Positions 1 to 8,552 of a DNA stretch of 64,000 bases are shown in pieces. Made by a program: the position numbers and the translations under genes. The stretch comes from Alicyclobacillus sp. (GTDB lineage Bacteria > Bacillota > Bacilli > Alicyclobacillales > Alicyclobacillaceae), in contig JAIMAY010000002.1 in assembly GCA_023511725.1 (NCBI GenBank), positions 92,428 through 156,427 of the forward strand, written 5' to 3'. How positions within the stretch are numbered: position 1 is the first letter of the stretch; every line of letters starts with the position of its first letter. Below the pieces are notes generated by a model that ran no database searches, was not told the origin of the DNA, and was given only the letters and a program-made list of their open reading frames with translations.

Positions 1-36
1 CACAGCACTTGAGCGCTCGACGCCCTTCCGTCTCGG

Positions 37-48
37 CAAGCGCTTGCA
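37..48. promoter_or_regulatory. 12-bp perfect palindrome, LacI-type half-sites
   Basis: GCAAGCGCTTGC is a perfect palindrome with the central CG typical of operators of LacI-family regulators. It lies about 150 bp before the dehydrogenase gene. It resembles a cre site but misses two consensus positions, so the cognate regulator is unknown, and it may belong to a gene outside the window. Confidence 0.25.
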
Positions 49-197
49 CCGTGATCGTCAAAGCCAAGGACTTGTACAAAGACATGGTATCACGACAAAC
101 GTTGACTTTTCACAAAATCTATTGAATCGTATTGCCATAGTGGTAGCAGAGGACATGTGCGACAAGTGCGTGGGCAGCGAACAGAGGAGGGATGACG

Positions 198-962
198 ATG
201 AAATTCCAAGGTAAGGTGGCCGTTGTGACGGGCGCCGGCTCCGGGATGGGGCGCGAGATCGCGAAACTCTTCGCATCACAAGGGGCCCGTGTGGTGGCAG
301 CCGATGTGATGGAAGACCGGCTCCGCGAGGTGGAGACGGAGATTCAGCAGGCCGGTGGGACGGTCCGAACCGTACTGTGCGACGTGGCCAAGGAAGAAGA
401 TATCCGGCGTATGATCAGTACCGCCACGGAAGCCTTTGGAACACTGGACATCCTGGTGAACAACGCGGGCATCATGGACCGGATGACGACCGTGGCCGAT
501 GTGACCGACGAGCTCTGGGAGCGGGTATTCGCCGTCAACGTCACGGGTCCAATGCGCGCGATTCGCAGGGCGATTCCCATCATGGTGGAGAAGGGGCGCG
601 GTGTGATCATCAATGTGGCGTCTGTGGGCGGACTGTTTGGATCGAGGGCCGGCGTGGCATACACGGCATCAAAGCACGCCGTGATTGGCCTTACGCGCAA
701 CGTCGGCTTTCAGTACGCGCAGCTCGGCATCCGCTGCAACGCCATCGCGCCTGGCGGCGTCGAAACGAACATTATGGCCGGCGCTGCGGCGATGGACATG
801 AACGATCTCGGTGTACAACGCACGATGATTGGCATGGCGCTGAATCCGCGCGTGGGCAAACCGGACGAGATTGCGCGCATCGCACTGTTCCTGGCGTCGG
901 ACGACTCGAGCATGATCAACGGCGCTGTGATTGTTGCGGATGCCGGTTGGACCGCGTACTGA
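198..962 (+). CDS. SDR-family short-chain dehydrogenase/reductase
   Basis: A classical short-chain dehydrogenase of 254 aa and NAD(P)-dependent Rossmann fold, probably cytosolic. Visible motifs are the nucleotide-binding TGAGSGMG near residues 12-19, NNAG near 88-91, and the catalytic Ser-Tyr-Lys set (Ser about 142, Tyr about 155, Lys about 159 in YTASK). Length is typical of the family. I prefer the ATG at 198 because GGAGG at 186-190 sits 7 nt before it; the ATG at 192 would be only 1 nt away. The substrate cannot be read from sequence; closest family members act on 3-oxoacyl groups, sugars or secondary alcohols. The gene stands alone, and no operon partner is visible in the window. Confidence 0.9.
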   Translation: MKFQGKVAVVTGAGSGMGREIAKLFASQGARVVAADVMEDRLREVETEIQQAGGTVRTVLCDVAKEEDIRRMISTATEAFGTLDILVNNAGIMDRMTTVADVTDELWERVFAVNVTGPMRAIRRAIPIMVEKGRGVIINVASVGGLFGSRAGVAYTASKHAVIGLTRNVGFQYAQLGIRCNAIAPGGVETNIMAGAAAMDMNDLGVQRTMIGMALNPRVGKPDEIARIALFLASDDSSMINGAVIVADAGWTAY

Positions 963-1247
963 TGCGTTCATCCGCCGCTGGGCTGGACGGGCTGGTCCGG
1001 CCCCTGCTTCCCCGTGTGCTTCTTACTCCCTGTACGCATGTGCGCTTGGAGAGTTCCCTATGACTGAATTATCGTGTATTATGGAGTATGAACAAAGATA
1101 TTTTTCAGTTTTCTGGGACGGTGTCATTGAGTCGCGCTGAAGGCCGGTGACCTAGACCCATGGGCGAAGAATGGCGATGCTCTCCCATGGGACACATTTC
1201 CGAGCGTCCCTCAGCCTTGGGCGAGGGTGCCGTGAGAGGGGAGACCT

Positions 1248-1541
1248 GTGGTGAGATCCCTCATCGCCGGACTGATTGTCGCCGTCCTCCTGTTCGCCGC
1301 TTCTTTGATGATGCATGACCCGTATCTGTCGTACTGGGGCAATGGCATGGTCGCGCTGGCCTGCTTGGGTCTCAGCGCCATCGTTGTGGGTGCACTGATC
1401 AGCGGGGATAGAGTTCGCGCAGGGTACCGCAACGAGACGCAGGAAGGGCAGGACGAGCGAATGTCATGGGCGACCAAGCTATTCTTGTTTGGCCTTCCGA
1501 ACCTTGTTTGCCTGCTCTTCATGCTCACCATGACGCAGTGA
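1248..1541 (+). CDS. small membrane protein, DUF5316-like
   Basis: A 97-aa protein with three predicted membrane helices: residues about 1-21, 33-52 and 77-95. The cytoplasmic stretch between helices 2 and 3 contains SGDRVRAGYRNET followed by charged residues. This pattern (SGDR..A.., then a charged loop, then a FxxGLPN helix) is what I know from the DUF5316 family of Bacillus and relatives, which has no assigned function. The start is GTG at 1248, or the adjacent GTG at 1251, behind AGAGGGGAG. A good intrinsic terminator follows about 105 bp downstream. No partner gene is visible. Confidence 0.65.
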   Translation: MVRSLIAGLIVAVLLFAASLMMHDPYLSYWGNGMVALACLGLSAIVVGALISGDRVRAGYRNETQEGQDERMSWATKLFLFGLPNLVCLLFMLTMTQ

Positions 1542-1646
1542 ATGAAAGGGCTTTCATAGAGTTGATGGGGTGTCACCTTCCGCTGCCGACTTGCTGATCG
1601 TGAATGTACCGAGCATCTCTCAGCGCGAATCTGTGGTGCTCGTCCG

Positions 1647-1680
1647 TCCCCCTCCGGCGAGATCGGAGGGGGATTTTGTT
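1647..1680 (+). terminator. intrinsic terminator
   Basis: A 10-bp GC-rich stem (TCCCCCTCCG paired with CGGAGGGGGA) with a 7-nt loop is followed by TTTTGTT. It probably ends the transcript of the DUF5316-like gene. Confidence 0.7.
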
Positions 1681-1839
1681 GGGATCTGCCCGGTCATCGT
1701 CACGGCCTGAGTTCCACGATCTGCTGATACGTACCCCGATTGGAAACCTCGACATCCCCGGGTTGCGCCGCGGAGAATGACAAACCAGGCGTAGTTGGGC
1801 GCTAAACCTGTCAGCAAGCCAAGTTCCCACCACCTTGAA

Positions 1840-1853
1840 GGTAAGCGCTTTCC
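1840..1853 (-). promoter_or_regulatory. cre-like site
   Basis: On the minus strand GGAAAGCGCTTACC matches the catabolite-responsive element consensus TGWAANCGNTNWCA at 9 of 11 defined positions. It lies about 33-46 nt downstream of the predicted start of the minus-strand promoter at 1893-1927, where a roadblock type of CcpA repression would be expected. Confidence 0.35.
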
Positions 1854-1892
1854 CACGACAACACATGCATATGTTCTTAAAATTCAATTTCA

Positions 1893-1927
1893 TACGATAT
1901 CGTATATGGTTTAAGATATACTGTCAA
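1893..1927 (-). promoter_or_regulatory. SigA-type promoter overlapping a 14-bp palindrome
   Basis: On the minus strand a perfect TTGACA is separated by 17 bp from TACGAT. The -10 hexamer lies inside the perfect palindrome ATACGATATCGTAT (1892-1905), a typical GntR/TetR-like operator geometry. No clear gene follows downstream on the minus strand before the convergent gene at 1541. Confidence 0.6.
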
Positions 1928-1970
1928 GTAGGTCCGCGGGTCGAATCGTCACACACTGAACATAAACAGA

Positions 1971-1999
1971 AAGTCCCCGGGGTCTAACCCCGAGGACTT
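1971..1999 (-). terminator. tRNA-Leu terminator
   Basis: A 12-bp stem (AAGTCCTCGGGG paired with CCCCGGGGACTT, one G-T pair) ten bases past the tRNA 3' end on the minus strand, followed by a short T-containing tract. Confidence 0.65.
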
Positions 2000-2008
2000 C
2001 GATACTCA

Positions 2009-2093
2009 TGGTGTCGAGAGCGGGACTTGAACCCGCACGGGTTTCCCCACACGCCCCTCAAACGTGCGCGTCTGCCAATTCCGCCATCTCGAC
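2009..2093 (-). tRNA. tRNA-Leu(GAG)
   Basis: An 85-nt class II tRNA including an encoded CCA end. The 7-bp acceptor stem GTCGAGA/TCTCGAC pairs perfectly, and the D-loop region GGCAGACGC, long variable arm and GGTTCAAGTCC T-arm are all present. The anticodon loop is TTGAGGG, giving anticodon GAG, which reads CUC and CUU leucine codons. A consensus promoter lies upstream at 2169-2197 and a terminator at 1971-1999. Confidence 0.95.
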
Positions 2094-2168
2094 ACGATCA
2101 CGCTATCCTTTTGGTGTCGGCGTACCATCCCGAATCGAAGTGAGCGTCCAATTGAGCCGACATCGAGC

Positions 2169-2197
2169 ATTATACCGGCGTTTGCACTGCCTGTCAA
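2169..2197 (-). promoter_or_regulatory. consensus promoter of the tRNA-Leu gene
   Basis: TTGACA (2192-2197) and TATAAT (2169-2174) on the minus strand with exactly 17 bp between them. The predicted start is about 70 nt before the mature tRNA 5' end. Confidence 0.85.
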
Positions 2198-2244
2198 CAC
2201 ATCTAGCGTTGGTACAACCTGGTCGCGCCTGCCGGTGCAGCTGA

Positions 2245-2865
2245 TCAGGCGCGGTGCCATGCCGGATCGGCGCCATAGATGCGCTTGTACAGGTCATAGT
2301 TGTAGAAGACGCGATCCACGAAGTGACGCGTCTCCCCGACCGGAATGGACTGCAGCGTTTCCAGCCTGCCGTCCCACAACCCGTTCTGCAGCCAGTCCTG
2401 CACGCGCTGCGGCCCCGCGTTGTAGGCAGCAATGGCCGCCACGACGTTCCCGTTAAACCGATTCACCAGGTAGCGCAGATAGAGACATCCCAACTGAATG
2501 TTGACCTCCGGCTGCGCGAGCTGCGCGTTGTTCAGCACCATCGGCCGGCCGTTTCTCGCGGCAATCCAACGCGCCGTATCCGGCATGAGCTGCATCAATC
2601 CAACCGCACCCGCGTGCGACACGTCTTCGGAGCGAAACTGGCTCTCCACCCGGATCACGCTGGCGACGAGAAGCGGGTCCAGCTGCGCCCCTCGCGCCGA
2701 CGTTTGAATCAGCGACTGATATTCGATGGGATACATCCAACGCCAAAAGGTGTTGGAGGTGATGATGAAGATGACGCAGATCAGCAGCACCAGGCTGATC
2801 AGCACCCGACGGTTGAGTATCAGGATGCGCCACCGCGGCTCGCCCGGGCGCGCAGGGTCTGCCAT
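2245..2865 (-). CDS. membrane-anchored lytic transglycosylase (SLT family)
   Basis: Cleaves the glycan strands of peptidoglycan with formation of 1,6-anhydro ends; acts outside the membrane. The 206-aa protein has a charged N-terminus, one membrane anchor (residues about 20-38) and a Slt70-type domain. The catalytic glutamate is in RVES (about residue 74), followed by GLMQLMP (89-95) and the AAYNAGP motif near the C-terminus. Its start lies inside coaE (46-bp overlap), so it is the last gene of the polA-mutM-coaE run. In Bacillus-type genomes an SLT gene often follows coaE. Confidence 0.9.
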   Translation of the reverse strand: MADPARPGEPRWRILILNRRVLISLVLLICVIFIITSNTFWRWMYPIEYQSLIQTSARGAQLDPLLVASVIRVESQFRSEDVSHAGAVGLMQLMPDTARWIAARNGRPMVLNNAQLAQPEVNIQLGCLYLRYLVNRFNGNVVAAIAAYNAGPQRVQDWLQNGLWDGRLETLQSIPVGETRHFVDRVFYNYDLYKRIYGADPAWHRA

Positions 2866-3437
2866 AGCTGTTCCACCTGCTTCCTCGTCTCTTCTATCGT
2901 ACCCCGGTTGTCGATCACGTAATCCGCACGCCGCCTCTTCTCCTCCATCGGCATCTGGGCGCGGATGCGGGCGTCGGCTTCCTCCGCCGACAGGTGATTG
3001 CGTCTCATCAGCCTCTGGCGTTGCGTCTGCTCATCCACATACACCACGATCGTTGCATCACACACGCGCCACATGCCACCCTCAAACAACAGCGGCACGT
3101 CCCACACCACAGGCAGGTCCGGGTGTGCGGCCAGCGCCTCCTCCGTTTCCCGCCACATTCCCTCGCGGATACGTGGGTGGGTGATGGCGTTCAACCGGTT
3201 CCGTGCGGAGGCGTCGTGGAACACGATGCTGCCGAGCCTGGCGCGATCCAACGTACCGTCCGGCTGGAGCACATCCGCGCCAAACGTCTTCACTATCTCC
3301 GCCAATGCGGGCTGACCCGGCTCCACGACGCGCCGCGCCCACAAATCCGCATCGACCACGGTGGCCCCTAGCTCGCGCAGCATGGCGCTCACCGTACTCT
3401 TTCCACTGGCGATCCCGCCCGTCAATCCGATGATCAC
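2820..3437 (-). CDS. coaE: dephospho-CoA kinase
   Basis: Catalyses the last step of coenzyme A synthesis, ATP-dependent phosphorylation of the ribose 3'-OH of dephospho-CoA. The 205-aa protein has the normal family length, begins MIIGLTGG and carries the P-loop GGIASGKST at residues 7-15. The lid region is rich in arginine (RRNHLSAEEADARI). It overlaps mutM by 4 bp and the transglycosylase gene by 46 bp, which suggests translational coupling. The order polA-mutM-coaE is conserved in Bacilli. Confidence 0.95.
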   Translation of the reverse strand: MIIGLTGGIASGKSTVSAMLRELGATVVDADLWARRVVEPGQPALAEIVKTFGADVLQPDGTLDRARLGSIVFHDASARNRLNAITHPRIREGMWRETEEALAAHPDLPVVWDVPLLFEGGMWRVCDATIVVYVDEQTQRQRLMRRNHLSAEEADARIRAQMPMEEKRRRADYVIDNRGTIEETRKQVEQLWQTLRARASRGGAS

Positions 3438-4300
3438 ACCCTCGCCCCCCGTTGACCTGCACGTCTGGACCGCCGTGGTTGTGGCTGACAGCGCGGGCAG
3501 ACGTGCGTGCCGCGTCCTGCCACACGCAGCTTCTCAATCGCGGTCCCGCACCGGCGACATGGCTCGCCCTCGCGCCCGTACACATGCAGCGCCATTTGAA
3601 AGCCGCCGTGCCTCCCGTAACCATTCACATAACTTCGCACCGAGGAACCGCCGGCCGCAATCGCGCGCGTGAGCACATCGCGGATAGCCGCGAGCAGCGC
3701 CTCGGCCTGAGCGGGACGAAGCCGATGGGCCGGCGTCGCAGGGTGGATACCCACCAGAAACAGCGCCTCGTCGACATAGATATTGCCGAGGCCGGCGATG
3801 CATGTCTGGTCCAGCAGCACCGCTTTGATGGGCGCCGTGCGGTGGTGGAAACGGCGGCGGAAGGCGCCGTGGTCCAGGGCCGGATCGAACGGCTCCGGGC
3901 CCAGTTCGGCAAGACCCTTGGGTAACTCGCCGCCCGGAGGCACCAGGTCCATCGTCCCGAACTGGCGCACGTCCCGGTAACGGAGTTCTTCGCCTCCGTC
4001 GAGGTGGAACACCACGTGCGTGTGTGGGGCTTCAGGCTCGCCCGCGCGCACGAGGCGATACTGTCCCTCCATGCGCAGATGCGAGACGAGTGTGTATGGC
4101 GGAATCTCAAACAAGAGGTATTTGCCGCGCCGGCCCACGCCCTGAATTCGGTGGCCGGCCAGCAAGGCCTCAAACACGCGCGGGTCTGGCGGCGTGCGGA
4201 CAATCCTCGCAAGCCGCACCTCCACGCGATCAATGGTGCGTCCCACCACCAGGGCCTCGAGGTCCCGCCTCACATTTTCGACCTCTGGCAACTCCGGCAA
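3434..4300 (-). CDS. mutM: formamidopyrimidine-DNA glycosylase
   Basis: Base-excision repair enzyme (Fpg) that removes 8-oxoguanine and formamidopyrimidines and cuts the abasic site. The 288-aa product begins MPELPEVE, which supplies the catalytic N-terminal proline and Glu3. A conserved lysine occurs near residue 60, and there is a C-terminal zinc finger with CRRC and CPRC pairs. The C-terminal tail of about 15 residues (RSRRAGQRGARV) goes beyond the finger. It lies directly after polA, which supplies repair synthesis, and overlaps coaE by 4 bp. Confidence 0.96.
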   Translation of the reverse strand: MPELPEVENVRRDLEALVVGRTIDRVEVRLARIVRTPPDPRVFEALLAGHRIQGVGRRGKYLLFEIPPYTLVSHLRMEGQYRLVRAGEPEAPHTHVVFHLDGGEELRYRDVRQFGTMDLVPPGGELPKGLAELGPEPFDPALDHGAFRRRFHHRTAPIKAVLLDQTCIAGLGNIYVDEALFLVGIHPATPAHRLRPAQAEALLAAIRDVLTRAIAAGGSSVRSYVNGYGRHGGFQMALHVYGREGEPCRRCGTAIEKLRVAGRGTHVCPRCQPQPRRSRRAGQRGARV

Positions 4301-4348
4301 ATCCGCGGTCCCTCCTCGTAGGCGCCATGGCTGACAGGTCGATGGATC

Positions 4349-7024
4349 CTACTTCGCGTCGTACCAGGTGCGACCGACGTGAACGTCGACCTGTAACGGC
4401 ACGCTCAACGCCACGGCATTCTCCATGTTCTCTCGGACCAACTGCTCAAGCGCCTCCGCCTCCGTCTGCGGACACTCGAAGATCAGTTCATCGTGCACCT
4501 GGAGCAACATGCGTGCCTCGAGACCGGCCTTCCTCAACGCTTCGTCGATCCGCACCATCGCCAACTTGATGATGTCCGCCGCCGTGCCCTGGATGGGCGT
4601 GTTCATCGCCGTCCGCTCCGCGAAGCTGCGCAGATTGTAGTTCTTGCTGTGGATGTCCTTGAGATACCGGCGACGGTTGAGCAGCGTCGTCACATACCCC
4701 TGCCGTCTCGCCGTCTCCACAATCTCTTTCATATAGCGAGCCACACCTGGAAACTTCTCAAAGTAGTCCTGGATGAATTTGGCCGCCTGCGCCCGGGGAA
4801 TGTTCAGGTTCTGCGCCAAACCATAGTCGCTGATGCCGTAGACAATACCGAAGTTCACAGCCTTCGCCTGTCTGCGCATCAGGGGTGTGACCTCCTCCGG
4901 CGCCACCTCGAACACATCCGCGGCGGTGCGGGTGTGGATGTCCATGCCTTCGCGGAATGCCTGGATCAGCGCTTCATCTCCGGACAGGTGCGCCAACACG
5001 CGCAGTTCAATCTGCGAGTAGTCAGCCGAGAGGATGACCCAGTCTTCATACGTGGCCTCAAACGCCTGCCGAAGCCTGCGCCCTTCTTCCATGCGAATGG
5101 GGATGTTCTGCAGATTCGGCTCACTGCTGGAAAGTCGGCCCGTGGCCGTCAGCGCCTGGTGAAAGCGGGTGTGCACACGTCCCGTCTCCGGCCGGATCAC
5201 CTTGAGCAGTCCCTCCACGTAGGTGGAGAGCAGTTTCCCGACCTGGCGGTAGTCCAGGATCTTCTGGACGATCTCGTGAAACGGCGCCAGCTTCTCCAAC
5301 ACGTCGGCACTGGTCGAGTACCCCGTCTTTGTTTTCTTCTGCGCAGGCAGTCCGAGCTTGTCAAACAGGATTTCACCCAACTGCTTGGGCGAATTGATGT
5401 TGAACTCGGTTCCGGCGAGGTCATAGATCTCGCGCGTGAGTTGCTCCAACTGCGCCTCGAGCTCGTGGCCAATCTCCCGCAGCCGATCTGCGTTGACGTA
5501 AAAACCAAGGATCTCCATCCGCGCCAGCACAAACGCGAGGGGCATTTCGACGCGCGTGAACAGATCATCCAGCTCCTGCGCGCCGAGCGCCTGCCGGAGC
5601 GCCTTATGCAGCGGCGGGAGAGCGGCGGCGAGGCGGCCGAGGGAGAGGGCGGGATCGGCTGCGTCCGATGTCTCCGGCAGCCTGACATGCAGCTCTCGCT
5701 CCACCAGCTCGGACAGCTTCAGTTCACCATCCGACGGGTTGAGAAGATATCCTGCAAGCATCAGATCCACCCAGCTACCGTCCCAGGTGAGCCGCTGTCC
5801 GTAGCCATCCAAAGCCACCGCCAGCGCCTTGACATCGAATGTGCACTTCTCCCTGTCACACTGCCACAAAGGCGCCAGATCCGAGACGGTCAACGCCTCG
5901 CCGAAGGAGATGTAATACGCCTTGTCCTTGTCGGCGACGGCCATGCCCGTCAGTCGCCCGGTCTGGTAATCCCCGTCGGCGATATGCGGCAGGATGCCCA
6001 CCGGATCCCCGAGGTCTTCGAGCACGCGTTGCCAACCTTCCCGCGTGTCGATCCGCACCACCTCGCGCTCCAGCAGAGGGTGCGCCGCTGGATTTTCCGC
6101 CCCCTCGGGGGCGGTCGCCGAGGCCGCATCGGCGTCATGGATGGTGCCTTCTGCCGGCGCGACGCGTGACAGCAGGGATCGGAACCCCAGCGTTTGAAAG
6201 ACGCGGCGGACCTGGGCGGGGTCATAGCCGGGGTAGGCCAAATCGTCGAGCGTGACGTCCAGCGGGGCATCGCGGCGAATGGTGGCCAGCCGCTTGCTCA
6301 GCAGCGCATCTTCCCGATGCGCCGACAGCCGCTCCCGCAGCTTGGCGCCGGAGACCTCGTCGATGTGTTCCAGCACCGCCTCCACGCTCGGGAACTGTTG
6401 AAGCAGCTTGATGGCTGTTTTCTCGCCAACGCCCGGGACGCCCGGGATGTTGTCGGAGGCGTCGCCCATGAGACCCTTGAGGTCGATGATCTGCGCCGGC
6501 GTGATGCCGAATCGAGCCTGCACAGCGGCGGGATCAAACCTTTCGACCTCGGTGATGCCTTTGCGCGTGAGCAGCGCGTGGACGTTGTCGGATACGAGCT
6601 GCAGGAGGTCCTTGTCACCGGAGACAATCACGGTCTCAATGCCCGCGGCGTCGGAAAGGCGCGCGATGGTGCCGATGATGTCATCCGCCTCGTACTCCGG
6701 CAGCTGCAGCACGGGGATGCGAAACGCATGAAGCACCTCGTGCACCAGCGGGAACTGCTCCGACAGTTCCCCCGGCGTCTCCTGCCGCGTCCCTTTGTAT
6801 GCCTCGTACAGCCCATGGCGAAACGTGGTCTTGCCCGCGTCGAACGCCACGGCGATGTGCGTGGGCTGTTCGTCCTCCAACAGTTTCAGCAGCATCATCG
6901 TAAAGCCGTAAACCGCGTTTGTGAAGTGCCCGTCCGCATTCTGCAGCGGCGGCAGTGCAAAAAAAGCGCGGTAGGTGATGCTGTTGCCGTCGACCAGGAC
7001 AAGCTTGTCCGCCCGCTTCGCCAT
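4349..7024 (-). CDS. polA: DNA polymerase I
   Basis: Family A polymerase of 891 aa used in Okazaki fragment maturation and repair. An N-terminal 5'-3' nuclease domain (starting LVLVDGNSITYRAFF) is followed by a degenerate 3'-5' exonuclease domain and the polymerase domain with DYSQIELR, RRQAKAVNFGIVYG and LQVHDELIFE. The DxE signature expected for proofreading is not visible in the middle domain (it reads LPHIADGDY), as in thermophilic Bacillus enzymes, so proofreading is probably lost. I start at the ATG at 7024 behind GAGGGGTGG; the longer frame has no ribosome site. An extended -10 promoter (ATGCTACAAT, 7057-7066) lies just upstream. Confidence 0.97.
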   Translation of the reverse strand: MAKRADKLVLVDGNSITYRAFFALPPLQNADGHFTNAVYGFTMMLLKLLEDEQPTHIAVAFDAGKTTFRHGLYEAYKGTRQETPGELSEQFPLVHEVLHAFRIPVLQLPEYEADDIIGTIARLSDAAGIETVIVSGDKDLLQLVSDNVHALLTRKGITEVERFDPAAVQARFGITPAQIIDLKGLMGDASDNIPGVPGVGEKTAIKLLQQFPSVEAVLEHIDEVSGAKLRERLSAHREDALLSKRLATIRRDAPLDVTLDDLAYPGYDPAQVRRVFQTLGFRSLLSRVAPAEGTIHDADAASATAPEGAENPAAHPLLEREVVRIDTREGWQRVLEDLGDPVGILPHIADGDYQTGRLTGMAVADKDKAYYISFGEALTVSDLAPLWQCDREKCTFDVKALAVALDGYGQRLTWDGSWVDLMLAGYLLNPSDGELKLSELVERELHVRLPETSDAADPALSLGRLAAALPPLHKALRQALGAQELDDLFTRVEMPLAFVLARMEILGFYVNADRLREIGHELEAQLEQLTREIYDLAGTEFNINSPKQLGEILFDKLGLPAQKKTKTGYSTSADVLEKLAPFHEIVQKILDYRQVGKLLSTYVEGLLKVIRPETGRVHTRFHQALTATGRLSSSEPNLQNIPIRMEEGRRLRQAFEATYEDWVILSADYSQIELRVLAHLSGDEALIQAFREGMDIHTRTAADVFEVAPEEVTPLMRRQAKAVNFGIVYGISDYGLAQNLNIPRAQAAKFIQDYFEKFPGVARYMKEIVETARRQGYVTTLLNRRRYLKDIHSKNYNLRSFAERTAMNTPIQGTAADIIKLAMVRIDEALRKAGLEARMLLQVHDELIFECPQTEAEALEQLVRENMENAVALSVPLQVDVHVGRTWYDAK

Positions 7025-7056
7025 AGGCCACCCCTCATCCAGTTTGATCGCCGTCC

Positions 7057-7066
7057 ATTGTAGCAT
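7057..7066 (-). promoter_or_regulatory. extended -10 promoter element of polA
   Basis: ATGCTACAAT on the minus strand: a TG-C extension before TACAAT, 33 nt upstream of the polA start. No good -35 is seen. The same ten-base element recurs at four other places in the window. Confidence 0.5.
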
Positions 7067-7174
7067 ACCGGCGCCGTTCCCGGCGGGCACCGCATCCCAT
7101 ACATGTGGTCATGATCAGCGGTCGTCACCGCATGAGGGACACCGCATGGATGCCATGCCATGGAGGGACATGTC

Positions 7175-7960
7175 ATGTGGATAGCTGTTACCGCCGCCGT
7201 GTGCGCGGGCCTGGCCGTTCTGGCGGGAACACGGTTGGTGTTGGCGCAGCCCCCCGGGGTCTGGGGCGGAGCGCCGTCGGCGCGTTTGGCGGCCGTGACC
7301 GGCATGGGAACCGGGGCCTTTCTCGCCGCGGTGTGCGGGGACCGGCTGCCCGATGCACTATCCGAGGCCAGCGCGTGGTGGCTGTTGGGAGGCGTCGTCT
7401 TCATGTGGATCCTCGGCCTTGCGGTGGATGCGGGCTTTCAAAGGACGGCGATGAGCGCCGACGAGACCGCACCGGCGTCGGGACTGCAATTATCCCGCGC
7501 CGCAGCGTGGGTGCTGGTGGTCGGACTGTGCGCGCACACCTTGATGGAAGGTGGCGCGCTGGCGCTCGCCGCACATGAGGGGACGGATCACGCCCTCGCG
7601 CTGGGTCTCGCGCTCGCCGTCCACAAGTTTCCGGAGGGCATCCTGTGGGGTATGGCCATCACTGCCGCGTTTCCCCAGACGCGCGCCGCACTCCCGCGCT
7701 GGATGTGGTTTCCCGCCGCGTGGACGCTTGTCGGTCTCGCTGTCGGGATGGGGATTGCGGATTGGGCGGAAGCCGCATGGTCCGCACGTGCCATGGCGGC
7801 AACCAGCGGCGCCATGCTCTACATCGCCTTGGCCGAATTGGTTCCCTCGACACGTGAGTTGGCACAGACGCGGCCAGCCGCGACGTGGCTGGGCGCGGCC
7901 GGTGGACTGGCGTTCATGACGGTGCTGCTCCTCGTCATCCAGGTCCTTGGCGGAGATTGA
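7175..7960 (+). CDS. ZIP-family metal cation transporter
   Basis: An integral membrane protein of 261 aa with about eight hydrophobic helices. It carries the two ZIP metal-site motifs: HTLMEGG in one helix and HKFPEG in the next, both of the H...EG type that binds Zn(II) or Fe(II) in this family. The ATG at 7175 is chosen because GGAGGG at 7162-7167 lies 7 nt before it. The gene converges on the copper-handling cluster and ends 5 bp before it. Substrate is not known; ZIP proteins import Zn, Fe or Mn, and the neighbours suggest a role in metal balance. The central hydrophilic loop is short and lacks a histidine run. Confidence 0.85.
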   Translation: MWIAVTAAVCAGLAVLAGTRLVLAQPPGVWGGAPSARLAAVTGMGTGAFLAAVCGDRLPDALSEASAWWLLGGVVFMWILGLAVDAGFQRTAMSADETAPASGLQLSRAAAWVLVVGLCAHTLMEGGALALAAHEGTDHALALGLALAVHKFPEGILWGMAITAAFPQTRAALPRWMWFPAAWTLVGLAVGMGIADWAEAAWSARAMAATSGAMLYIALAELVPSTRELAQTRPAATWLGAAGGLAFMTVLLLVIQVLGGD

Positions 7961-7964
7961 TCCT

Positions 7965-8552
7965 TCAACCCGAGGACAACACCTGCTGCCAGACACTGAG
8001 TGTATGCTCGCCGTACAACATGCGAAGTTGGCCGTCTGCGGCGTAGACCAGCGTCGGGTACCCGTTGGGCACCCACGCACGCGAACTCGGGTCTACCGCG
8101 TAGTAGATGGTGAGACCCGCCAGGTGAAGGGCCTGCTCCTCCTGGCGGGTCAGAGAAACGGCTTGCTCCACCGAGGTGCCAGGAACGAAACCCATACTGA
8201 CCACCACAGGCAACCGGGCGAGGCGATCCCGGTTCTGAACAAGGAGTTGCAGGGTGCGCTGACAGTGCGGGCACCAGTAGGCCACGAACAGAATCGGTGT
8301 GCGCCGCGCGTCGAGCTCAACCTTGTGACCGGACGCATCCAGAACGTGAAGCGCCCCGTAGATGTTCGTGGCCGCAGGTATGGGATCCACCGTGTTGTCG
8401 GGTGTCACCCGTTGCTCGGCCGTTTTTACACTGAAGGGAGGATTCTGGAGTGGTCTGCTCACGCTGAACCCGCACGCGGTGCACAGCAGGGCCGCGAGTA
8501 TCGTCACACCCCACACCCTGCACGCCGCGATGCTGCGCTGTACGCCTGGCAA
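7965..8552 (-). CDS. thioredoxin-fold lipoprotein with CPHC motif
   Basis: A 195-aa protein with an N-terminal signal peptide and a probable lipobox ending in TAC (Cys about residue 27), so it is likely anchored on the outer face of the membrane. A redoxin-like domain follows with ILFVAYWCPHC, a DsbA/TlpA-like active site. It is the third gene of a minus-strand run after CopC-CopD and YcnI, so a disulfide or copper-delivery role is plausible but inferred. The TTG start at 8552 is chosen because AGGGGGAGA lies 5 nt before it. The lipobox is not canonical at position -3 (Cys). Confidence 0.75.
   Translation of the reverse strand: MPGVQRSIAACRVWGVTILAALLCTACGFSVSRPLQNPPFSVKTAEQRVTPDNTVDPIPAATNIYGALHVLDASGHKVELDARRTPILFVAYWCPHCQRTLQLLVQNRDRLARLPVVVSMGFVPGTSVEQAVSLTRQEEQALHLAGLTIYYAVDPSSRAWVPNGYPTLVYAADGQLRMLYGEHTLSVWQQVLSSG

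Larger units (their letters stand above)
1542..2008. other. gene-less stretch with a regulated promoter and two terminators
   Basis: I see no convincing coding region here. It holds a plus-strand terminator (1647-1680), a cre-like site (1840-1853), a minus-strand promoter overlapping a palindrome (1892-1927) and the tRNA terminator (1971-1999). The part from 1855 to 1935 is clearly more AT-rich than its surroundings. The two minus-strand reading frames in it have poor ribosome sites and arginine-rich, low-GC3 composition unlike the neighbouring genes. Confidence 0.6.

Noticed and set aside
1060..1140. 26-codon frame after the dehydrogenase gene
   Set aside because: A TTGGAGAG site stands 8 nt before the ATG, but the peptide is very short and without family features; support is too weak for a gene call.
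1573..1893. 106-codon minus-strand frame starting at the orphan promoter
   Set aside because: The ATG would be practically leaderless, there is no ribosome site, and the Arg-rich sequence has no hydrophobic core. I leave the transcript as non-coding.
4493..6169. 558-codon plus-strand open frame
   Set aside because: Antisense to polA, with Arg/His/Gln-rich composition and no start site.
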